From assembly GCF_030272615.1 (NCBI RefSeq), contig NC_081410.1, forward strand, positions 571,349,152 through 571,413,151: a stretch of 64,000 bases of DNA, written 5' to 3'. Each line of letters starts with the position of its first letter. The stretch's first letter is position 1. This document shows positions 1 through 12,143 of the stretch, in pieces. A model generated the notes under the pieces. The model searched no databases, was not told the DNA's origin, and saw only the letters and a program-made list of their open reading frames with translations. The position numbers and the translations under genes were made by a program. The stretch is from Cryptomeria japonica (Eukaryota; Streptophyta; Pinopsida; Cupressales; Cupressaceae).

Positions 1-1269
1 TTATGATAAACTTTTAAATGCCTTTACATTTATTATTTCATGGATGTTCAGACTTTGTTGAAACCTTTTTTGGGATATCCTATAGCAAGATACTTTTATA
101 TTCCTGCAGCTCATTGTGTTGACTTGATTGCATTTATTGCCCCGTTGACTCCCTAAAATGACTGGTATATCGTATACAGTTTTTTGAATGATGAAGTAGA
201 TTTAAAATGTGTGATTAATGAATAGCTATCGTGTATGTGCCATACGCCTTCTTCTGTTGCCTGTTACCTTTTGTTTCACATGTTGTTGAAGAACGATCGA
301 GTCAAGCGCAGCCGATCTCGGCCTTGCAGTAAAATCCATTTCCTGCACGACTTTGAGGGAGCTCCGACGAACACTCTATGACCAAAACCATGGGAAAGAA
401 TTTTAATGTCAGTCAATCTGGAAAGAGTGGAGCACTAGATTCTCTCAGGATCAGGTTGAACGCATAAATTCATTTATGGAGTTTGTTCCTTAATTCGGGG
501 ATATATTTTACTTCCACGTCTTTCCTTGATGGAGTTAGTTAGTTAGTTGCTCTCCTATTTTTAAATAAAGTTATCCTCCTGTGCGAGAGAGAGAGAGAGA
601 AGAGAGTTAGAATAAGATAGAATCAGAGTAGTAGATATCATGTAAGAATCAATATGATAAAAAAAGACAGAATCTGTTTAACGAGAGATAGAGCTTTTTG
701 TTAGTTTCCATATCAACAAAACAATGTATATCATTTTGTTTTTATGAATAAAGTTCAATGAAGTTCTGAGTTTAGCATCTGCGTATTCAGGAGATGCTTG
801 CTAAGGGGGCCCACTTAGTAGGTATCTATAGCTAGTTAGTTAGTTGTTCTTTCCTGTTAAGCTTCAGTTTGCTTTCATCTTTAAAGTTTTTATACAAACT
901 CAGCTTTACATTGCTCCTGCAGCACAAGGAATCCATCACTGTGCCTGTTCCTGCAGCATAAGGCCAGTTCATAGTTTGTGTTTCAGTTGTAGTTATCATG
1001 ATTTCTGTTTTAATCAAATCATAGTTGAGTTAAAGAGCTTTGCATTACCTTCCTATAGCGTAGGTAGAATTTCTTTCCAGTATGTATTTCTGCTAAGATT
1101 TGACCAAAATGAGTTCCTAGTGCATATATTTTGCTGCGCCATTTAAAATATTCGTCCCCTGGTTTGACAAGTAAATGAACGTCTACAGAGAGAGATATTG
1201 GTCACCTGTTGGAATACCCAATTCCCAGGAAAGGTTTTACTGTGATTTTCATATCCTTTTGTGGGCGCG
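1..1269. other. Unassigned non-coding stretch
   Basis: No convincing gene. It holds a short GA microsatellite near 585-606 and a repeated TAGTTAGTTAGTTG motif at about 534-548 and again at 832-846, which suggests a local duplication. Short open frames on either strand show no recognisable domain, no codon regularity and no splice-site context. It could be an untranslated region or the decayed edge of a gene lying to the left of the window. Confidence 0.4.
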
Positions 1270-1925
1270 GCCACCCCTCTCCTTCTCTTCCCCTCTCTCT
1301 ATACCACTCTCTTTATTACTTGTCTATGAGACCTTATTTCTCTCTTACTCATTGCTCTCTCCATCTCTATATTCCTATCTCCACCTCCCCCTCTCTATCT
1401 ATGACTCCTTATCTATACTATCTTTTATTAACTCTATGTAGTTTTATCTATATCTATATCTCTCTCCACCACCCCCACTCTTCTCTATCTCTTTCTATCT
1501 GTATCTCTCCAACTATATCTACCTCTATCTCTCTATTTACACTAATTAACCTTCCAAACATCTTCAGCGTACCCTTTCCATCTTCATAGATCTCTATATC
1601 TATATATCTTCACCTCTCTATCTCCATTTATTCATACTTCTTCTTCCATCTAGTTCCCTTTATGTCTATCTTATTCTCTCTTTATCTATCTAAAAACCTA
1701 TATTTATCCCTCCCTTCATCTATCTATATATCACTTTCTGTCTCTATCTTTATCTTTCTATCTCTCCCTCTCTATATATGTATCTCTATCTCCATATCCA
1801 TTTCTATCTTCCTCTCTATCTCTATCCCCTTACTCCTCTCTCTCACTTAATCTTTCCCCCTCTATCCCTCCCTCTTTCTATTCTCTCACTCTCTCTCCCT
1901 CTCTCCCTCTCACTCTCCCTCTTGC
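1270..1925. repeat. 650-bp pyrimidine-rich tract (CTCTATCT-like)
   Basis: The plus strand is almost entirely C, T and scattered A, with imperfect TCTCTATC and CCTCTCTATCT units and very few G. It is a degenerate low-complexity tract, not a clean microsatellite. The open frames across it (Ser/Leu/Tyr/Pro rich) are a by-product of base composition. Confidence 0.9.
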
Positions 1926-2950
1926 AAATGTAACATTCAAGTTAGTTGGCAATGAAGCCTGATTATCTTCCTAATTTATAGGTTTAATTTAAATCATGTT
2001 TGGATCCCTCTAAGTGGATACATATCTTATTTGAAGCTATCACTTCTTCATTGAGACCATTGTTACACAAAAAAAATCATTTTCTAAAGGACCTACCAAT
2101 TAATCTCATGTATTACAAGTAGAATTCCTAAGTATATATTATTATTGCTATTAAATTTGATTCTCACATTCTTCAATTTGTATAATATTATTTAACATGT
2201 ATTTTTGTATCGGCATAATCATTGCACCTCCTTTAATTGCAAGTGCTAGTTCATATATTCTAGAGATTTATGAAAAAATGAATTAATGGTTTGTATTACA
2301 GAAGTACGAAACATTTGGTGCAAGGCAACAACAACCCAATTTTTTATAAAATATATATTTCTTTGTGTCTTTGAAACGTTACCAAATTCAGCCATAGTTT
2401 TGACATTATGTTTTCTCCAAATTCTTATATTTGTAAAGGTTGTTACTGCATCAACTTATCTATTGATTGATTACGTTCAAAACAATGTTGTTGTTGTTGC
2501 TATTGATTATGTTCAAAACAGGAAATCGATGAGACATGACATTTCCGATGGGTTTTCACAAAGAATAGGGGAAGAGTACCAATAGCTGAAATAGTTCCAA
2601 TAACTGTCACCATAATACCATGTTGACCCCCCAAAACATAAATAAAAAAATACTAGTAAATATTTATTTTAACACCAATACATGTTCACAAATGAAGCAG
2701 TAGTTGAAAACCAAAAACTAAAAAAAATCACAGCTATTGGTACATTACATGACATAAAAACAATCAATTTTAGACTTCTTAGGTAGTCAAGTGTACATTC
2801 TTCCAAATATCACTTCACAGCTTCATGCATTAAATGGATCCGCATTTGGTACTTTCATTTCCAACAACTGGTGTAAGGCTCCCCAATATCCAAGAATTTG
2901 CATAAAATTAAATTAAAAAAACCAAGTTTCATTCAAAGCATGGAAGAAAA
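1926..2950. other. Unassigned AT-rich stretch
   Basis: AT-rich DNA with short random open frames and nothing recognisable. A CATGTTGACCCCCC motif near 2621 weakly resembles the end of the pogo inverted repeat farther right, but is too short to define a boundary. Confidence 0.4.
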
Positions 2951-2959
2951 TTGAACAAT

Positions 2960-3650
2960 TCAAAGCAATGGAGGATTGCATATTTAATATGACATGACCA
3001 ACTATTTCCCACAAAAATTCAAATTTGAAATTAACTATCTATCACAATCAAATGCATTGCACATTCAAATTATATTATAAGACAAAAATTATTGTGCCAC
3101 TTGCACTACAATCCAATTCATTGCATATTCCTAAGCTCTGCAAATACCCTCTACACATTCCTTACTCAAGGGTGCACATTCAGGTTGGTACACATAGAAT
3201 AACTAAATTCCCTCTGCAATCAATGTTAAATGCTATAAATCTTTCAATTGAAATTATACTATTTTCAATAAACCAACATTTCTTTCAATATAGTCACTGT
3301 AAATAATATTAACAACCATATTGGATGTCCAATGATGGTTTACCTCCTTCGTAGCTGCATTATGCTTTGTCTATTGATTATTTCTTTGTATGTGGTTTAC
3401 AGTTTCATTTCAATTCTCTCTTACAGTTTAATAATGTCAAAATCCTCACAAAGAATGGAAAAACAATTGAATATCTCTTCGTTTTCTTCAAAACCCCTTC
3501 ATTATTTATCATTTAATTTTATGGGTGCGTTGTTAAATGGCGTCTCTCTGTTTATAATGCCAAAATTATTATAGAGAACGCAAAAAATATTGATTATTGT
3601 TCATAATTATTCGAAACCCCTTCATTATTTATCATTACAATAACGTGCAT
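2960..3650. repeat. Left copy of pogo-associated inverted repeat blocks
   Basis: This stretch matches, in reverse complement, three separate places in the right half of the neighbouring pogo element. About 2980-3160 pairs with 8580-8760, 3160-3440 pairs with 8860-9120, and 3320-3650 pairs with about 11590-11890. The last pairing includes two units of the 123-bp tandem repeat. The blocks are not in the order a simple inversion would give, so the locus has been rearranged. It lies outside the outermost inverted repeat at 3785, so it may be the remnant of a second nested copy. Confidence 0.7.
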
Positions 3651-3693
3651 GCCTAATACTATTACCTACAATGACTATGTACTGGCTATATGG

Positions 3694-3694
<1 letters not shown>

Positions 3695-3754
<60 letters not shown>
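3695..3754. repeat. (CA)n microsatellite
   Basis: About 30 perfect CA dinucleotides, immediately left of the pogo inverted repeat. Similar CA or TG tracts interrupt the homologous sequence on the right side of the element. Confidence 0.95.
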
Positions 3755-3756
<2 letters not shown>

Positions 3757-3784
3757 TACTAGGCCAGACAACTTTTATTATAAA

Positions 3785-3925
3785 TTTTAAAATGGGTGGT
3801 CAAAAAATATGTTGAACACTCATAACAGCCTTCCCATGGACATGTTATGGACCCACATTGCAGGAACTCCCACTATCTTTTTTGCCCTAAAAACTTAGGG
3901 AAATGAAGATTTTTTTATGGTATTT
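3785..3925 (+). repeat. Left terminal inverted repeat of pogo element
   Basis: It starts around TTTAAAATGGGTGGTCAA and runs through a TTTTTTGCCCTAAAAACTTA stretch. The reverse complement of 12098-12231 aligns along its whole length with scattered substitutions. Confidence 0.8.
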
Positions 3926-4577
3926 TCATTGTTTGCTCTGCCTTCAATTTGTCAATATACTCACTATAAATAATATTATTAGGCATACCATATGTTACTT
4001 CCAATAAATTTCATATAAGAAATACAACAACCTCATTCAACCATTTACTCATTTGAGAAATGAATTTGCATCTTAATACTATATCAACAATATCCACATT
4101 TTAATCACGTCACAGTTACATCTTCCACTCATGCATCTTGTGCTTCTAGTTTCTCTCATTGTTATATAATGTTTCAATTTTTGTACCTATGTGTGTGTGT
4201 GTGTACACACACACCATTTTCTTTTGTTGAAACATGTTCAATGATGTAATTGTTCACTATCTAATAGAATATCAACAATATCCAATTTTCAATCACATCA
4301 CAGTTACATACTAAACTCCTCCATGGATTTTTTGAGTTCTCTAGCTATATGGTTATTGTTTATATTATCATGCATACAGAAATAGAGACACGGTACTGTT
4401 TTATTTTGTTCAAAGATGTTCAATGATCAGTTACAAAAATAGATTTGTTTTTCATCATTTATCTGAATGGCATTGAGGGTTTCATTTCAATGATCTGCCT
4501 CTATATAAATATTTATATAGGCACACACAGTTTCATTTTATCATTGGTACCTTATCATTGCAGGTTTACTGAACATA

Positions 4578-6669
4578 ATGACACAAGGTAGAAAGGGAAA
4601 CAGGTGTGTTAGATGTCGAACAGTTAGAGTCACTCATGGGGTGCACTTCCCTGATGAAGATAGTTTTATCCAAAATGAAGACCCAATGGCTCTTGTTGTA
4701 GATGACCATTCACCTAATAATGCAACCGATGTGGAAACTACAATTGTACATGACCATTCTACTATATATTGTAATCCTATTCCAGAAACACCACAAGTAC
4801 AGGTGGCCTCAAAGGTTCCCAAACCAAAATGGAGCATATCTGACATGAAAGAAACAATATCATGCATAGAAGACAAGCACATGTCTCTTAGAGGCACATC
4901 AATCAAGTATGGTATCCCCATTGCCTCTTTGAGGGCATGGCTGATGGGAACCATAGCCATGAATGTGAGGGGTCTACGCACCATTTTATCAACAGAGGAG
5001 GAGGATGAAGTTGTCCAATGGTGCAAAGACATGGCTGAAATTGGTCATGGTCTCCAAATTAGTCAACTTCAATCAACCGTTGCCCAAATTACCAAGAATA
5101 GGCCTAATCCATTCAAAAATGGGATGTCAGGGAGGTCATGGTGAGAAGGTTTTAGATGAAGGCACCCTAATCTGACGATGAGAACAACAAAAGGAGTGGA
5201 CTCCGATAGGGCTATTATTCTTTTACCTTCTATTGTTGCCTCTTTCTATGAAAAATTGGAGGTAATGTACAACCTCAATCACTATGGTAGCACTCAGAAT
5301 TGGAATTGTGATGAGATTGGTGTGCAAGCTGGGAGGAATTGTGGAATGAGAGTGATAGCCGAATTGAGCTAGAGGTGTGTACCACACCTAATTTTGAAGA
5401 GTAGAGAGTGGAACACTCTTTTGGCATGTGTTAGTGCATGTGGTTTCAATACTCCTGGATTTTATTTGTTCAAATCTAAGAGGCATATCCAAAACTACAT
5501 TGCAACCTATGATCCAAGAGCATGCATGACAGTCCAAGAACATGCATGGATGACAAAGGAGTTGTTCTTAAATTGGTTGGAACATTTTGCACGTTTAGTC
5601 CCTGGTGGAGTTTCACCCTAACAGAGGGCCCTACTAATCTTTGACGGTCATGGTAGCCATGTAGCCTTCAAGAAAATTGAAGAAGCAAGGCAGATACGTA
5701 TAGATTTGGTAACTCTTCTGGCTCATACAAGCCACAAACTGCAACCACTTGATGTCTTTGTATTCTCACCTTTCAAGAATTATTTCAAATAGGAGAGGAG
5801 TCTATGGATGTCAAAGTTCCCACAAATTGAAATTGGAAGGGAAGAGTTGGCAACTCTTGCGAGCAATTCCTTTGCCCAATCATTGGCATCGAATAATATA
5901 ATCAGTGGCTTCCATAGGACAGGGATTTATCCACTTAACCGATATGCATTACAGAATGATATGAGACCAAGTGAGGCATTTGAGGTTGTAGTTGATATAC
6001 AACCAGTTGTTGGAACAAAACATGATGCCACTTCAAGGGATGAAGAACCATAGTATATGGCAGCGGAAGCCTGCTTGCGGTTCGCTGGTTATAATAAGAC
6101 ATTCAAGATTTTGTAGAACGCCATAGCCGAACATAAGAAATGGTTGAGGGTACAAGTTTGACAACACAAACTACCGAAGCAGTTCTTCTCCCACAAACTA
6201 GCCAGCCAAATGAGGGTTTCAAAAGTACATCAACAGGCATGTCTTTGCAAACACAAGTTGACATACCAGAGTGGACCCAAGAAGCAGCCAACTATGATGA
6301 TGTAGGAAAGGGGTGCTATGTCTTAGTAGCTAGTCATAGATCTTGACATTTGATGAGTATATTCAAAGGGAAATAGATAAAGAGGCTGAAATGAAAAGAG
6401 ATGAGGAATTGGTAGAACAAAAGAAAGAACAAATGAGATAGAGGAAAGCACAACGTGAAGTAGAAGCGATAGAAAAGGAGGCTATGAGGGTGGAAAAATA
6501 GGCCAAAAAATTACAGGATTCCCAAGACAAGTTCATTCGAAGACAAGGCAAGGAAAAGAAACATGCAAAAGAAAAGCTTGAGAAGGAGTGGATGAAAGCT
6601 GAAAAGGCAACCAAGTGTGCAAAGAGGAAGAAATATGTGACCACAGTCGCAGAACCTCTACCCATCTAA
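4578..6669 (+). pseudogene. Pogo-like transposase (DDE_1 family), broken by stop codons
   Basis: This would bind the element's ends and catalyse cut-and-paste transposition in the nucleus. Order: a unique N-terminus; a psq/CENP-B-like helix-turn-helix region (codons about 85-190, with KWSISDMKETISCI and a degenerate FRxRHPNL end); then a DDE catalytic core. The three acidic residues are visible in CDEIGVQ (codon 245), FDGHGSH (codon 356) and LQPLD (codon 392), giving DD35D spacing typical of pogo. The frame from 4578 to about 6120 never shifts but contains stops at 5142, 5157, 5370, 5619, 5790, 6051 and near 6114. From about 6345 to 6669 a lysine/glutamate-rich coiled-coil tail continues in another frame. 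The start is the first ATG of the frame, after an AT-rich leader. It cannot encode a functional protein. Confidence 0.85.
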
Positions 6670-7185
6670 CACCCTATTCTCATTGAAATGATGAAATTTT
6701 TGTCCCCTTTGCAACTATTAATACTATGCAAATTGGGACTACACTTGGAACCTCAGACACCATGCAACTTTCTTCAGGTGTAAACCAGACATTCCTTGCT
6801 CAAATAGCAAGTTGCTAACAAACCCCTCCCAGCCAATAAAACATTGATGTTGGGCCAGACCCTAGTAGGCCATAGTCTGTTGGGGTGTGACACCTCCTCC
6901 ATTTAATACCCATATGGAGAATTGATCAAGTTTGTGATGAATTATATTTTGTGAGTCCTCGGAAGAGCAGATTTTGAGTTTTGATATAACTGTGATGTGA
7001 TTATAGAATAACATTGCCATATTTTGTAATATTTTCAGAACTTCGTTGTTTTCAGATATCTCAGATGGATGTTCAAATTTATTGATGGTGTTGTTGTAAA
7101 TCTCATATGTTTTTTTTTGTGATGTGATATTTCTCATATATCAGTTGAACTGATCTCATATGTTTCTCACTATCCAAAAAGACCA
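6670..7185. other. Unassigned interior of pogo element
   Basis: AT-rich, no recognisable gene. Short frames on the minus strand show no domain. Confidence 0.4.
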
Positions 7186-7187
7186 TA

Positions 7188-7295
7188 TAAGTGTTCAATT
7201 TGCTCATTATCAAAAATGTCATATTAATGGCATCTGATTGTTCAGATGCCACTGATATGTCCTCTTTTGATAGTGAGAAATTTGAACACTTTTAA
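7188..7295. repeat. Imperfect palindrome (hairpin, about 50-bp arms)
   Basis: Left arm AAGTGTTCAATTTGCTCA to GGCATCTGA, loop TTGT, then TCAGATGCC to TTTGAACACTT. The arms pair over about 50 bp with several mismatches. The size and shape resemble a small foldback (MITE-like) element, but no target duplication is clear. Confidence 0.75.
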
Positions 7296-7319
7296 GTACT
7301 CAAATTGCAGTCATCATAT

Positions 7320-8090
7320 AGAAATTGCAGTGTCTAATATGTCTACTAGGTCATTGCATCGAAATGATAAAAGGAAGTGTCCTATTTGTAAAAAGGCATG
7401 AGACAAAGAACTATATTCTACTGCCTTACAAGATATCTTGTTAGCTAGCAAGTTTTCCTTGTTGGGAATATCTAACAAAATATTTTTCAAGGCACTATAA
7501 AACAATTCTTTGTCTGATTTTTTTCTCAAATAGGGCACTTCCTTTTGATCAATATGAACTAAGTGTGTTTCTTGCATTAATATGAACTAAGTGAAGAATT
7601 TAAACAAATTGAAACATAAACAATTCAAAAATTCAAAAATAAACAATTCACAAATTGAAACATAAACAAATCAGAAATTGCATTGTCTACTAGATCATTG
7701 CAAAAGTAAAATCCAACGAAGAGAAGATTGAAAAATATTAATTGAGGAATTTAAACAAATTGAAAAATAAAAAATTCACAAATTAAAACATAAACAATTC
7801 ACAAATTGAAACATAAACAAATCGTAAATTGCATTGTCTACTAGATCATTGCGAAAGTATAGGTCGAACAAAGAGAAGATTGAAACATAGGAACTAAGTG
7901 AGGAATTTAAACAAATTGAAACATAAACAATTTAGAAATTTAAACATAAAAAAATCACAAAAGGAAACATAAACAAATCACAAATTGCATTGTCTACTAG
8001 ATCATTGCCAAAGTAAAGTCATATTGACTTTACCTAAGAGGAATGCTTGGTGTCTTCAACATAGTGACTGCTAGATCATTGCCTTCCATA
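7320..8090. repeat. Tandem repeat, period about 150 bp
   Basis: The phrase TTGCATTGTCTACTAGATCA recurs at about 7678, 7829 and 7985, with decayed copies at about 7326 and 8066. Between them AAACATAAACAAATC and AATTCACAAATTGAAAC motifs alternate as short sub-repeats. No coding potential. Confidence 0.8.
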
Positions 8091-8229
8091 ACAATCACAA
8101 CAAAATGCAAAAAAAACTAAAGTGTGTTAAGAAACACATTTAATAAGAAATGCATAACTACCTAAGATATCTAAACAAATTAATATAAAATGTAAGCATT
8201 AAAGGCATAATCTACAAAGAATTGAAGTG

Positions 8230-9880
8230 TGTTAATAAACACATTTACATTTATATGATGATCTTCCACAAGTATGGTTCTTCCCTCGATGCTCTAGCAC
8301 ACCTGCGAAAAATAGTAATAATCGAGGGTAGTGTAATGTTGTAACAACAAATAATCTATACATTATTGAATGCAGAATAACTTTTGGACCTTCTTTAACA
8401 TTTGACAACATGCATAAAATCCTTACACATTCATACATACATATGCAAATGCATAAGTACATACATATACATATCCACCTACACACATATGAACATGTAC
8501 ATAGAATTGCACATATCCACAAATACATGCATATGCATATGCATATGTATAACATACATACATATTGCAAATAAATAGTTACATAAGGAATGTGCAAAGG
8601 GAATTTGCAGAACTCAGAAATATGCAATGAATTGGCTTGTAATGAAAGTGACATGGAAAATTTTGTCTTATAATATAATTCGAATATGCAATTCATTCAA
8701 TTGTGGTAGCTAGCTATTTTCAAATTTGAATTTTTGTGGGAAATAGTCGTTCATGTCATATTGTTCATTTTTCTTCTACACACACACATGTATATCTATG
8801 AGTGTGTGTGTGTGTGTGTGTGTGGACAATAACCATAAAGGCACATTAAAGTGTAAGAGAGCATTGAAATGAAACTGTAAACTACATGCAAAGAAATCGT
8901 CAATATACAAAGCATAATGTAGCTCTGAAGGAGCATAAACCATCATTGGACATCCAATATGGCTATTAATATTATTTATAGTGACTATATTGAAAGAAAT
9001 TATGGTTTACAAAAAATAGTATAATTTAAACTGAAAGATTTGTAACATTTAACATTGACTGTTGAAGGAATTTAGTTATTCAGTGTGTACCAATCTGAAT
9101 GAGCGCCCTTGAATAAGGAAACTATTGTTGATTACAACAAGTTATGTGGCTATATGGTTATTGTCCATATACATATAAAAATATATATAGACAATAACCA
9201 TATAGCCACAGAACTCGAAACAACTATCATTATAGAACATATTATGCTATTGTGTGTGTTTCTTCATGTATACATATACATGTACATGTATATGTACATA
9301 CATGTACACATGTATATATATACATATAAATATATGTGTATGTGTGTATATATATGTATGTGTATACATAGATATAGACAATAACTATATAGGCACAAAA
9401 CTTGAAACTGTATATAACAAGGAGACAAACTAAGAGCATGAGATGCAGGAGTAAAATATGTAACTCTGATGTGATTGAAAACTGGATATTGCTGATATTC
9501 TATTAGATGGTAAACAATTCCATCATTGAACATCTTTCAACAAAATAAAAATGCTACCGTGTGTGCTTGTAGAAATATATATACAGAGACAAATCATTGA
9601 AATGAAACCCTCAATGCCATTGAGATAAATGATGAAAAAAAAAATGCAGATTCATTTGTGAAATGACTAATGATTGAATGATGTTGTTGTATTTCTCATA
9701 TGAAATTTATTTGAAGTAATATAGTGTATGCCTGATAATATTATCTACAATGAGTATACTAAAAAATTGAAGAAGAGCAAACAATGAAAATGACACAAAA
9801 AATCTTCATTTCCCTAAGTTTTTAGGGCAAAAAGGATAGCGGGAGTTCGTGCCATGTGTATGTGAGAAGGTCGTTATATG
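8230..9880. repeat. Rearranged inverted copies of the element's left-end sequence
   Basis: Blocks here are reverse complements of sequence at 2980-3440 and 3785-4500. About 8580-8760 pairs with 2980-3160; 8860-9120 pairs with 3160-3440; about 9360-9600 pairs with 4060-4400; 9670-9870 pairs with about 3870-4050. Interspersed are AT-rich TACATA/TATATG tracts (8420-8560 and 9270-9370) and a TG tract at 8801-8823. The end near 9870 looks like a second copy of the terminal repeat, hinting that a smaller element end lies inside. Confidence 0.7.
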
Positions 9881-9888
9881 TCGACAAT

Positions 9889-9909
9889 AACACACACACA
9901 CACACACAG

Positions 9910-9943
<34 letters not shown>
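9889..9943. repeat. Back-to-back (CA)n and (TG)n tract
   Basis: About 20 bases of CA are followed, after GATA, by about 32 bases of TG. The two form a perfect dinucleotide palindrome at the left edge of the 123-bp tandem array. Further CA tracts interrupt that array at 10202-10247 and 10530-10561. Confidence 0.9.
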
Positions 9944-9944
<1 letters not shown>

Positions 9945-9946
<2 letters not shown>

Positions 9947-10200
9947 GATAAATTATGAAGGGGTTTCAAATAATTATGAACAATAATCAATTTTTTTGTG
10001 CATTTTCTGTAATGATTTTGGCATTATAAACAAAGAGACACCATTTAACAGCGCACCCATAAAATGAAATGATAAATAATGAAGGGGTTTCGAACAATAA
10101 TCAATTTTTTTTGCATTCACTGTAATGATTTCGGCATTATAAATAAAGAGACACCATTTAACAGCACACCCATAAACTACAGGTTGTTATATGTCGACAA

Positions 10201-10250
<50 letters not shown>

Positions 10251-10528
10251 GTATATATGTAATGATAAACAATGAAGGGGTTTCGAATAATTATGAACAA
10301 TAATCAATCTTTTTTGCATTCTCTGTAATGATTTTGGCATTATAAATAGAGAGACACCATTTAATAGTGCACCCATACAATGAAATGATAATTAATGAAG
10401 GAGTTTCAAACAATTATGAACAATAATCAATTTTTTTTTGCATTCACTATAATGATTTCGACATTATAAACAGAGAGACATCATTTAAGAGCGCACCCAT
10501 AAACCGCAAGTTGTTATATGTTGACAAT

Positions 10529-10560
<32 letters not shown>

Positions 10561-11790
10561 TCTATGTATGTGTATATATGTATATATGTAATGATAAATA
10601 ATGAATGGGTTTTGAATAATTATGAACAATAGTCAATCTTTTTTGCATTCTCAGTAATGATTTTGGCATTATAAACAGAGAGGCACCATTTAACAGCACA
10701 ACCATAAAATGAAATGATAAATAATGAAGGGGTTTCGAACAATTATGAACAATAATCAATATTTTTTGCATATACTATAATGATTTCAACATTATAAACA
10801 GAGAGACACCATTTAACAACACACCCATAAAATGAATTGATAAATAGTGAGGGGGTTTCGAACTAATATGAACAATAATGAATATGAAATGCATTCACTG
10901 TAATGATTTTGGCATGATAAACAAAGAGACACCATTTAACAACGCACCCATAAAATAAAATGATAAATAGTGAAGAGATTTTGAACAATATTGAATAATA
11001 ATCAATTATTTTTGCATTCGCTCTAAGGATTTCGACATTATAAACAGAGAGACACCATTTAACAACACACCCATAAAAAGAAATGATAAATAATGAAGGG
11101 GTTTCGAACAGTTATGAACAATAATCAATTTTTTTCACATTCACTGTAATGATTTTGACATTATAAACAAAGAGACTCTATTTAACAATGCACCCATAAA
11201 ATGAAATGATAAATAATGAAGGGGTTTCGAATAATTATGAACAATAATCAATTTTTTTCGCATTCACTGTAATTATTTTGACATTATAAACAGAGAGACA
11301 CCATTTAACAACGCACCCATAAAACAAAATGATAAATAATGAAGAGGTTTCGAACAATTATGAACAACAATCAATTTTTTCGCATTCACTGTAATGATTT
11401 CGACATTATAAACAAAGAGACACCATTTAACAACGCACCCATAAAAAGAAATGATAAATAATGAAGGGGTTTCAAACAATTATGAACAATAATCAATTTT
11501 TTTTGCATTCACTATAATGATTTCGACATTATAAACAGAGAGACACCATTTAACAATGCACCCATAAAATGAAATGATAAATAATGAAGGGGTTTCGAAG
11601 AAAATGAAGAGATAATCAATTGTTTTGCCATTCTCTGTGAGGATTTCGGCATTATAAATAAAGAAACACCATTTAATAGCGCAGCCATAAAATGAAATGA
11701 AAAATAACGAAGAGGTTTCGAAGTAAACGAAGATATATTCAATTGTTTTTCCATTCTCTGTTAGGATTTCAGCATTATTAAACTGTAACA
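9945..11790. repeat. 123-bp tandem array, about 14 units
   Basis: The landmark GAAGGGGTTTCGAACAATT recurs near 9957, 10081, 10273, 10397, 10603, 10727, 10850, 10973, 11095, 11218, 11341, 11464, 11587 and 11709. Spacing is mostly 122-124 bp; larger gaps hold CA microsatellites. Each unit also carries GACACCATTTAACA and GCATTCACTGTAATGATTT. Two inverted units sit at 3440-3650, outside the left inverted repeat. Minus-strand open frames across the array are repeat artefacts. Confidence 0.92.
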
Positions 11791-11876
11791 GAGCTTTGAA
11801 ATGAAACGCTAAACCGCATACAAAGAAATCATCAATAGACAAATCATAATGTAGATGTGAAGGAGCAAAACCATCA

Positions 11877-12143
11877 TTGGACATCCAATATGCAAAGAGG
11901 AAGAGTGCGACTGTTAACTGGGAGCAAGCCAATGACATGGTTGCAAAGGAGGCCAACGACATGGTTGCAGAGGAGGTTGTAGAGGAGGCCAACGACATGG
12001 GTGCGGGGGACGCCGACGACATGGTTGCAGAGGAGGTCGGCGACATGGTTGCAGAGAAGGCCGACGACGGAGAAATGACGGCGACAGAAAAAAATGACTC
12101 AAAAAAACTTCATTTCCCTAACTTTTTAGGGCAAAAAAGATAG
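11877..12143 (+). repeat. GC-rich minisatellite with an 88-codon open frame
   Basis: Between about 11930 and 12065 a GACATGGTTGCAGAGGAG unit repeats about six times with interposed GCCGACGAC or GCCAACGAC. Composition is far more GC-rich than its surroundings. The plus frame stays open for 88 codons, giving acidic repeats of the type ANDMVAEE. It sits directly inside the right inverted repeat of the pogo element and is absent from the matching position at the left end. Whether it was ever translated is unknown. Confidence 0.6.

Noticed and set aside
1175-1850. Open frames of 60-126 codons rich in Ser, Leu and Tyr
   Set aside because: They arise from the pyrimidine-rich low-complexity tract and have no domain.
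10158-11754. Minus-strand frames such as those containing KPLHYLSFHFMG repeats
   Set aside because: They simply read through the 123-bp tandem array; the repeated peptide follows the DNA repeat and no conserved protein is evident.
9945-11790. CRISPR-like repeated array
   Set aside because: Units are contiguous 123-bp tandem repeats without unique spacers, in a plant nuclear context inside a transposon.
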